This document shows positions 1-7,093 of a stretch of 11,738 nt of DNA, piece after piece. The stretch comes from Cudoniella acicularis. Lineage: Eukaryota > Ascomycota > Leotiomycetes > Helotiales > Helotiaceae. The notes beneath the pieces are model-generated. The model was not told the DNA's origin and searched no databases. It saw only the letters and a list, made by a program, of their open reading frames with translations. The position numbers and the translations under genes are program-made. Where the stretch lies: contig JAAMPI010001657.1 of NCBI GenBank assembly GCA_013054445.1, forward strand, positions 1-11,738. The letters are read 5' to 3'. Numbering within the stretch: the stretch's first letter is position 1; each line of letters begins with the position of its first letter.

Positions 1-1131
1 ATCCAATCTCCCTAACCTCTCCCTCATCTGCCCCTGCTTCATCAACGCCCCCACAAACTTCAAATGCCCACTCAACCACGCGAAACCCGTCCCAATACTG
101 TCCCTCTTAATCCCCACATATCCCAGTCCCTTATCCACCATTTCCCGACTCAAACCAGGCATCGACATCGCTGGTAGAGATTTCGGGAGCTGAGGGAGAT
201 TCTCCCTTTTGAGTTCGATGGTTTTGAGATTCGAGAGGGAATTCCCGATGGCTTCGCGGTGGAGGTAGGCGGTTACGCCCCCCGCGACTATAACACCAAG
301 TGTTCCCGTCCGAGCTGCGAGGATTTGCCAACGTTTCCAACTTGCTCCTCCCTTTCCTGCTCCTCCTCGCCCCACATTTGCAATTTTCCCAACTCCCGTT
401 GACATGGAGGAAGAAGAAGCAGCAGCAGCAATAGCACCCTGCGTAGCGCCAATCCCCAAACTTCCGGTAAGTGTCGAAAATAGCGAATACAAACTCGACA
501 GATTTTGGTATTGGCTGAAAGCGCCGTAGGCAAACAAACTACGCGCGAGTCCGTTGAAGGGCGTGTCAAATGTGAGGAGGCCGATGATGAGTGGGAACAT
601 GGCTTTCCTCTCTGTTATTGTGTTTAAGATGTTGGGTCTATTGCTTAGGATGGAGAAGAGGGCATCAGAGGCTACGAATCCGCTGTGATGGGGTATTATG
701 TTAGCTTTACCTATATTTTTGTGAGGGGGAGGGAAGGGAAGGAGAGAATACAAACCCCATCGAATGCCCCACGAGCACAACACCAACACTCGGTTCCGCC
801 ACCGCATTTTTCGTCCCGGCCTCACTCTCCAAATTCATAACTCGCTCTTGTAACCACTCCTTAAACGTCTCTACGCACGCAGCCAAATCTCCTCTCGTTT
901 CGTATTTGGGATATACCGCCGTCACAATTTTCAGCGAGGGAAATTGTGATTGTAGGTTTTGTTGGAGATCCTTTTTTAATGTTAGTTTTAGGGGAATTGA
1001 ATGGTGGAGAGGGGAGAGTAGAGAAAAAGGGGGGATTGGAAAGGGGGTAAATGTACAGAGGGAAAGGAGAAAAATGTCTCTTCATCGCCTTTGAAGCCGT
1101 GTATGAAGGTTAGGAGGAGAGTTTCTATCAT
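1..1131 (-). CDS. Serine alpha/beta-hydrolase, DUF676-like (3' end beyond window)
   Basis: Three exons join in frame: 1131-1057, 970-756 and 682 to the left edge, giving 324 residues with no stop. Introns 971-1056 (86 nt) and 683-755 (73 nt) both have GT..AG ends and CTAAC branch sites. The N-terminus reads MIETLLLTFIHGFKGDEETF, with the beta-strand and HG oxyanion motif typical of fungal DUF676/lipase-like hydrolases. Residues 45-54 read YPKYETRGDL. The nucleophile elbow is GHSMGG with Ser95, and residues 134-142 (TFDTPFNGL) match the conserved DTPF motif. Residues about 169-211 are a Gly/Ala/Ser-rich low-complexity linker, followed by a hydrophobic stretch around 217-237 that could touch a membrane. 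The catalytic His is not in the window. The start has A at -3 and is the only Met that includes the HG strand. Substrate is unknown; lipid or ester hydrolysis is inferred from the family. The first intron carries an in-frame extension, so intron retention could mislead a gene caller. Confidence 0.9.
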
Positions 1132-2584
1132 TTTGACTCTTGAGTTGAGGTAGATTAAAACTTTTTGCTATGTGAAGTAGGTGGAAAATAGGGTGGAAAT
1201 TTTAATTATATTAAGTGAGGTAGAAGTTCAGATATCATTACAATTTCACAAAACTCGATAGTGAGAGAGAGTACAGGAGTATCTCCAGCGTATACTTTAC
1301 TATTCAACGCTAAAAATCAGACTTGATAACCACAGCAATCACTAACGAAGAACACTAACGGCAGACTCGCAGCCCAAAAAAAGTCCCCGACTCTCCAGCA
1401 GCGGTCTTCCCTTCTCACTAACTCAACTTGCTCACTCTCCCAATCAATACTTCCTTCCCTAACTTTTTTCCTCGCCACTTGGAAACCCCAACAGGCTCAA
1501 CATACGTCACTCCCCCTTCTCCCCCCCCCCCCTTTTTGGCTCCAATACTGAACTCACTACCAGAACACCCCCATTTCTCTCCCTTTACCATCCTCCATCA
1601 TCCCACAAACCAAAATCTGGATTCTCAAGCCACGCACCTACATAACTCAAACAAGACCCAAACCATATATTCCAAGATTCTTTCGAGCCTCGATACAAAG
1701 TAAACGGGAAAGGGGGATACGTCAGCCACTTTGTGGCGAAACGCTTTATATCATTATCCCGCGAAGCACAGACAGGCGATCGAAGCTCCCCAGCCTTCCC
1801 AGGTTCCCCTCCTCAATCGCTCTCCCTCTTACTTGATTATCCCGGCAAACACCACACCCACCATGCATGTGGCTTTCCCCCCCTCTTCCTCCCCCACCTC
1901 CCCCAAAAAACCTGAAACAAGCAAAATCATATTATTGTATTACCCTCTCCCCTTTCTCCGACACCCTCAATCATCAATGTAATGGAACGGCTACACAAGC
2001 CATCTATCCCCTGTCCCCGCCCACCATGCACGGAACACCTCAAAAGTTGGAAGCGAGAAAAACGTAAAAGGGATCTACGTAGCGTTACATCATACTATTC
2101 TGCCACGCATGCATAGGACATTCATTCATCGTGGGGGATTTTCTGCATGCATGTGAATGTTAATATGCCATGCTGTGGAGTGCTGTGCGGAAAGTAGTGC
2201 GAGGTGTGTTGTGTAAAATTTTGTGCTGTGGCTGTGGCCGTGTTGCGAGAAGTATGCTCCGTTGGAGACTTCAGACTTCACGGTTGACACTGAATTAATA
2301 GAATGTAGGACTCATTTCGAATTTTTAAGTTGAGTAGCAAAGTAGCAAAATGGGTCAAGCAAGGGAAAACCAGACAAGGAAAGGTAAATAAATTCATTCA
2401 TTCATTCGCTCGTATGTTCGTAATCATCATCAACCCGCCCGCTTCACCACGCCCACACACAACTTTTCGGTCAGCTCTTCACTACAAAAAGCCATACCAA
2501 ACAAAAGCAACGTACTCGTACTCATACCGCACAAACAAAAAAAACCAACGCAGCTGTAAAATAAAAGTAAAGGAGAAGCCCAAA
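1132..2584. promoter_or_regulatory. Intergenic region: hydrolase promoter plus 3' flank of the repeat-protein gene
   Basis: No gene is seen in these 1.45 kb. Both neighbours are on the minus strand, so the region holds the upstream DNA of the hydrolase gene and the 3' UTR/polyadenylation region of the gene ending at 2585. About 1380-2050 is strongly pyrimidine-rich on the plus strand (purine-rich in the hydrolase's direction), which explains the small Pro/Ser/Thr-rich open frames there. Three ATGCAT palindromes lie at 1863, 2109 and 2147. Short ATTC runs occur near 2395-2407. No TATA box could be assigned with confidence. Confidence 0.6.
1521..1532. repeat. Poly-C (C12) homopolymer tract
   Basis: Twelve consecutive C residues follow a CCCCCTTCT stretch and precede TTTTT, inside the pyrimidine-rich region upstream of the hydrolase. 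Such tracts vary in length and are prone to sequencing error. No function is claimed. Confidence 0.9.
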
Positions 2585-5466
2585 CTAGCCCTGCTGAAAA
2601 ACCCCCGGAATCTTAATCAACAAAGTCATCCCCTCCTTCGTACTCTCAACTTTAATCTCAATGCCATTCAAACTCCCTTCCCCAGTACTTGCTTTACCAC
2701 CCAATGCACTCCCCAATCCCGCAAAATTTGGAGTCTTAACCACCAACCCACCACCCTTCTCCTTAACATCAGCCCCACTATTCGCACCACCATCAAGTCC
2801 CTTCTTCCCAACAGCATCAGTAACCTCACCCACCTTGCCCAAAATCTTCCTACTCTTCTCATCCACAATCTCACCCGCATCAGTGACTTTCTTCCCCGCC
2901 AGGTCCTTGATATCACCACCAGCAGCAGTGACTTTCCCAAGAACATTCCCCTCAGAATCGACGATATTTCCCTTCTCGTCAACGGTTTTGCCAACGAGAG
3001 CTTTGATTGCTTCAGGATTGAGATCTTTAGTCAACCCTCCAACGGTATCCGTAGCTTTTCCTGGAAGATTACCCGCGGTATCTTTTACGCCATCGACTTG
3101 GCTCGTTGCGCCCCCTGCAGTTTTGCCCACGGTAGTTGTGGCGCCTGAAAGGGCGTCACCACCGAGAACGTTCTTCGTGGTATCGCCTACTGTTTTCCCA
3201 ACGGTATCTTTCATACCGTCAAGATTCTTGGTAGCGTCACCAGCAGTATCTTTCGCTTTGCTGGTGACATCGCGACGGCATCCCGTACCAGGTTAGATTC
3301 TTCGTGGCATTGCCAGCGGCGTCCGACTGTATCACCTACTTTGTCGGTGGCGCCTGAAAGAGCGTCATTGCCGGCGGGAAGGTCTTTCGTGGCATTGCCA
3401 GCTGTGTCTTTGGCTTTGCCGGCAACGTCGCCAACTTGATCATTGACGCCTCCAACAACGTCGCCCCCAGGAACATTCTTTGCAACGCCATCAGTGGTAT
3501 CCTTGGCTTTGTTTGTGACGCCTCCGGCTTGATCAGTGACACCTCCCAAGGCATCACCACCAGAAGGAAGGTCTTTTGTAGCACCACCAGCAGTGTCTTT
3601 CGCCTTATTGGCAATATCTCCAACTTGATCAGTGGTACCTCCTACTGCATCAGCACCAGGAAAATTCTTCGCAGCACCACCAGCAGTATCCTGTGCTTTG
3701 CCAGCAACGTCACCAACTTGATCAGTAGCGCCTGAAACGGCATTACCACTAGGAAGGTCATTCGTAGCACCACCCACGGAATCAGTGACACCACCTAACA
3801 ATCCACCACCGGAAGAACTAGGCTTCTTCTTTTTCTTCTTCTCACCGCTTTCTAACGGACTCTGAGGAAAATCTGTAGGGGCTTTGTCCGCGAGGTCCTT
3901 GGCAGGCTTAGAAGAACTACCAACTGCATCTTTTGCCTTGTCTTGCACATCACCGGCTTGGTCCTGGATATCCTTGGGTACTTTCGGAATCTTTTTCTTG
4001 AGCGGTTTCTGGATGTCTCCTGTGCTGTCTTGGACTTGCTTTGGTGCCTTCTTTGTAGCGTCCTGTGCTTGATCGGTGGCATCCTGCGCTTGCTTTGGCG
4101 CTTTGGAAACGGTGTCTTGAGCTTGGCCAGCAGTATCTTGGATTTGCTTCGGCGCCTTTTTCGCTATATCCTGAACCTGACCAGCAGCATCTTGGACTTG
4201 CTTGGGTGCCTTCTCTGCTGTATCCTGAGCTTGGTCGGCGGTATCCTGTACCTGCTTCGGTACCTTCTTGCCCACATCTTGCGCTTCTTTGGGAAGTTTG
4301 TCGCCAGCGGCATCATGGACCGTATCAAGTGGCACGCCATTCGGCATCTCATCCTCGTCAACACTACCGTCATCACCTTCTTCTTCCTGCTCTTCTTCTT
4401 CCTCCTCACCCTCATCTTCCTCATCCCCATCCTCATCCTCATCATGTTCCACAGACTCGGCCTCTGATTCACCCAAATCATGATGTTCATGTTCATTCTC
4501 GAGTAACTCCTCCTCCTCCTCTTCTTCTTCGTGCTCGTGATCTTGCTCTTGCTCATGTTCATCTTCAGACTCCCCTTCGGCTTCCGCTTCAGACTGTTCA
4601 TCATCATGCCGCAGAAGCGAATGCTCTTCATGCTCCTCACTAGGATGTTCACTCTGCTCCTCCTCCTCCTCAATCTCCGGCTCGGGCTCGGGCGCTGGTG
4701 CAGGAGCAGGTGGCACCTTCTTTTTCTTGAGGGGTTTGTTTGGTGCATCAACCCCGTTTGATGGCTGCTCAGGCTTCTTCGGTTTCGGTGCATCCTCAGC
4801 TCGAGGGAGGTTCTCCTTCTGGGGCTCTTGCGATTCAGGCGCAGATGGCTTTTTCTTCTTTATGATTTTCTTTGGAGTATCCTGTGCATCTTGGGCTTGT
4901 TGCGGTGGTTGGGGTTGCTCCTGTTCGAGAACTTCGGCAGGCGGCGGTTTCTTCTTCATGGCTTTCTTCGGAGTTTCCTGGGCATCTTGGACTGGTGCCG
5001 GAGATTGCTCTTGCCCGGGAGTTGAGGGAGGGGCCGGTTTTTTCTTTCTCATTTTCTTTGGTGTTTCCTTCACCTCATCCTTTGGAGGAAGATCCGGTTT
5101 CTCTTCCATACGCTGAGAAATCTTCTTCTTGATCATCTTGGGGTTTGGAGAATCCCCTTGAACTTGTGGCGCTTGGTCTGCTGCAGGCATTTTGGGCTTT
5201 GTAGGAGGTGTGGGTGCTTCTGCGTTCGATGTAGCTCGAGAGACTTGATCGGAAGATGGTGTCCTTGGCCGATTTTCTTTCAATGTCTTTTGTGGTGTTC
5301 CGTCTTTGAGTTGAGAGGACGGCTTCGAAGCGTGTTTCTTGATTGAGCTGGTATCGGTTGGACTTCGAGGTGTGTGCTTCTTGATAGAGGAGTTGTGTGA
5401 TTTTGGTGTTTGAATGTTCTTCTCCGCTGACTTGACTGGTGTTTTCGGGGCGTTTGGGGCAGACAT
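2585..5466 (-). CDS. LEA-like, DUF3659-motif low-complexity repeat protein (frame disrupted or spliced near 3227-3339)
   Basis: The start at 5466 (MSAPNAPKTPVKSAEK, G at -3) opens about 715 codons of uninterrupted repeat protein. The frame then loses the repeat pattern, while another frame from about 3273 to 2585 carries the same repeats to a TAG. Modules in order: residues 1-250 are Ser/Thr/Pro/Lys-rich with recurring PKK-x2-KKK motifs; 259-373 are almost wholly Glu/Asp/His/Ser; 401-490 are five 18-residue repeats with core KAPKQVQD; 543-548 are six lysines; 582 onward are 31/32-residue repeats with core DQVGDVAGKAKDTAG, resembling group 3 LEA motifs. The last part, in the other frame, has more LEA-like repeats, a DUF3659-like motif (2825-2998) and a tail with GIEIKVESTKEGMTLLIKIPG-like alternating hydrophobics. 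No signal peptide or membrane helix is evident. It is probably disordered; a protective or scaffold role under stress is inferred. It is divergently placed to the DUF3659 gene at 7094. One coding unit is likely, but the exact join is unresolved. Confidence 0.75.
2825..2998 (-). other. DUF3659-like motif pair in the minus-strand repeat protein
   Basis: Translated on the minus strand, this part reads GKTVDEKGNIVDSEGNVLGK and then, after a short AGGDIKDLA linker, a second copy starting GKKVTDAGEIVDEK. The pattern G-K-x-V-x-x-x-G-x-I-V-D-x-x-x-x-x-[VI]-L-G-K matches the motifs repeated many times in the plus-strand gene at 7094-10700. This is the clearest sequence link between the two proteins. 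Assignment to DUF3659 is from recalled family consensus. Confidence 0.75.
3227..3339 (-). other. Frame break or possible intron inside the repeat-protein gene
   Basis: The repeat unit beginning DKVGDTVG at 3345 spans only about 74 nt before the next unit (DVTSKAKDTAG at 3271), whereas preceding units are 93 or 96 nt. This net loss is not a multiple of three. Repeat-like peptides appear in all three frames here: GDTVG in the first, AAGNATKNL in the second, RDAV again in the first, then DVTSKAKDTAGDATKNLDG in the third. A splice from GTAGGT at 3339 to a CCAAG acceptor ending at 3227 (113 nt, CTAAC at 3296-3292) would restore the frame. However, the acceptor is weak and the would-be intron looks like decayed repeat. 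Alternatives are a real frameshift or an assembly error in a repeat. Confidence 0.6.
3346..3723 (-). repeat. Four tandem 31/32-residue LEA-like repeats (93/96 bp)
   Basis: Units start at residues 582, 613, 645 and 676 of the minus-strand protein, with the next, broken unit at 708. Each has the core DQVGD[VI]A-x-KAKDTAGGATKD[LF]P followed by a G-rich GGDA[LV]GG linker. Lengths alternate 31, 32, 31, 32, so a 63-residue dimer (189 bp) may be the true duplication unit. The A/K/D/T/G composition with AKDTAG resembles group 3 LEA 11-mers. Confidence 0.85.
3997..4266 (-). repeat. Five exact-period 18-residue repeats (54 bp)
   Basis: The core K-[AV]-P-K-Q-[VIA]-Q-D-x-[AT]-[DG]-Q-[AV]-Q-D-x-[AV]-x starts at residues 401, 419, 437, 455 and 473, a constant 18-residue step; the fifth copy is degenerate at its end. 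Eighteen residues equal five alpha-helical turns, so equivalent positions would fall on one helix face, with a Pro at the start of each unit. Confidence 0.9.
4348..4692 (-). other. Acidic Glu/Asp/His-rich tract of the repeat protein
   Basis: Residues 259-373 are dominated by Glu and Asp with regular His and Ser (for example EHEQEQDHEHEEEE). The DNA is a run of GAG/GAA/GAT codons, seen as CTC/TTC-rich plus strand, which creates open frames on the opposite strand. It follows directly on the lysine-rich N-terminal part, giving a strongly polarised charge layout. Confidence 0.9.
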
Positions 5467-7093
5467 AGCGAATTTGAATTATTATCTTAGGAACTGCAGT
5501 GGAGCGCGAAAAACCTAGAGGGATTGGATGGTTTTGATCGATCGGAGCGTTGTGATTCAAAGCAGGTAGATTGTTTGATCTTCATATGCTTGAGCTTACC
5601 CTACCTACTTCAATGACGGCATACGATCGGCGGGGCTGGAAGCTATGACAAAAAATCTGGAAATATTCCGTCTTGCAGATGAATAGAGGGGGCGCTTCAC
5701 TTGTGCCACATACGAGGGGCGCTGTGGCGTCAGCTTGGAACTGGGAAGTGATTGATGTTTGGAATCGTTTCTCACGCTGCCTAGAACCGAAGATCTGGGG
5801 GATCGCCATGATGCTGTCCTCGCCTTCATTATGACGCCACACCTGGTTTGGAGCGAGACTTGGACGCAGCACCTGCTCGAATGTTTGCTACAAGTCTTGT
5901 AAAGTCACCCGAGATGTTCGTCACTGTTCGCTGCTAAAGCACAGCAGCAGTGTCCCGCCATTCCAAGTAAAGCAGTAGACAAGAGGTACTAGGCGCAATT
6001 AGCGGCATGGACTTATTCACATGAACACAATCTGCTGTGTTCGGTACTGTTGTCCCATTCCAAGGTTATGGAAACAGATCCTCCTGAAACTCACGCAGAC
6101 CCCACGGTGTCAATATCAACATTGATACAGCTCGCACTTACAGTATTGTGGCTGCCCGTCCAGGCTCAGCTATCCATCCAATGAGTTCATAGCAACAAGG
6201 ACGAGGGCTGTAAAAGAAGCGATTCGCCAGTCTGCTCGTCACGTAATATGGAAGAATCCATAAGATCAAGGAAATATCAACAAGGATTCAATGCTGGCTG
6301 ACGCGTTGGCCGTGGGCTCTCCGGCCACCTACATAGACAATCCGACAATTGGCCATAGTCCTTCATCTGCAAGCCGCGCATATGGAGAATTGAGTGGGGA
6401 AACGTCTATGCGCCACACTTTGACACCCCAGGAACGCGCCAACCGACTACAGGAAAGTTTTGCCGTTCCCTGTCTCGGGCGGGACGGGTGGCTAGAATCG
6501 GGTTTCTGCTTGCAACGGTGACCCGGATGTTCAGTCTTAGCAGTTACAGGGGCCTACTGTGGCTGGTGCGCTCGATCCGGGTGATGCCTGTGGGCAGCCA
6601 CGCAAAGCTGCTTCCAAGTTGTCCTCAAACCATATGAACGCCTTACGAACGTTGCCAGGAGCTTCAAAGCCTGTTATTATTCCATGCACATACTCTTGCA
6701 TCATTCACTGACAATTATGATCTTCCTCCAATTGCTGCTTTAGGACAAGTGTGGGACAGCTTCATACAACTCAGCCTTTGACGATTGATAGCTTCTCAAA
6801 TGTGATGTAAGAAGCTCTCCTCGATCTTCGATGAGAGTTGGTAGTGAGGTGTAGAAGCTTCCACCATGACGTAGATTATCCCCTCCATATTTCGAGGCAG
6901 GTTATGGAAGCAAGATGTCATCGGGTGGTTTATCTCATATAGTCTCAAGCCTTGCAGAAGTGACTTTAGCAAATCAATGCCATTTTTACTCAAGTGCTCA
7001 CACTCGAACACCTTAACCCAGAATATCAAAACAACATAAAAATTATTTACTGAGCTTCAGACAGAAAAGCGACATTGAAATCAAGCTGCCAAC
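5467..7093. promoter_or_regulatory. Divergent intergenic region between the two DUF3659-type genes
   Basis: This is 1.63 kb between the start codons of the two divergent repeat-protein genes, so it must carry both promoters and 5' UTRs. No convincing gene is present; small open frames (for example 6796-7029 minus and 6291-6521 plus) show no recognisable family. Directly seen are a GAGGGGGCGCT / GAGGGGCGCT near-repeat at 5686-5696 and 5714-5723, scattered AGGGG/CCCCT pentamers (the stress-response-element core, at a frequency near chance), and a CATAAAAATT stretch at 7035, about 58 bases before the plus-strand ATG. Transcription start sites cannot be assigned from sequence. Confidence 0.6.

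Noticed and set aside
2330..3148. 272-codon plus-strand open frame starting upstream of and overlapping the minus-strand gene
   Set aside because: It is antisense to the LEA/DUF3659 coding repeats; its composition is the mirror of that repeat coding, and its part outside the gene is low-complexity. No family resemblance.
3943..4643. Plus-strand open frames of 174 and 192 codons with Leu-, His- or Pro-rich, seemingly membrane-like sequence
   Set aside because: They are the reverse complement of the acidic tract and the 18-residue repeats; GAG/GAA codons read antisense give Leu/Phe/Ser runs.
5582..5872. Minus-strand 96- and 74-codon frames in the divergent promoter
   Set aside because: Overlapping frames in the same stretch, no family resemblance and no intron signals; probably chance.
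6796..7029. 77-codon minus-strand frame just upstream of the DUF3659 gene
   Set aside because: Its composition is not low-complexity, but I recognise no family, it lies in the expected promoter/5' UTR, and a single frame this long is expected by chance.
5467..7093. AGGGG/CCCCT stress-response-element cores in the divergent promoter
   Set aside because: About four copies in 1.6 kb on both strands is near chance for a 5-base motif, so they cannot be used as evidence of stress control.
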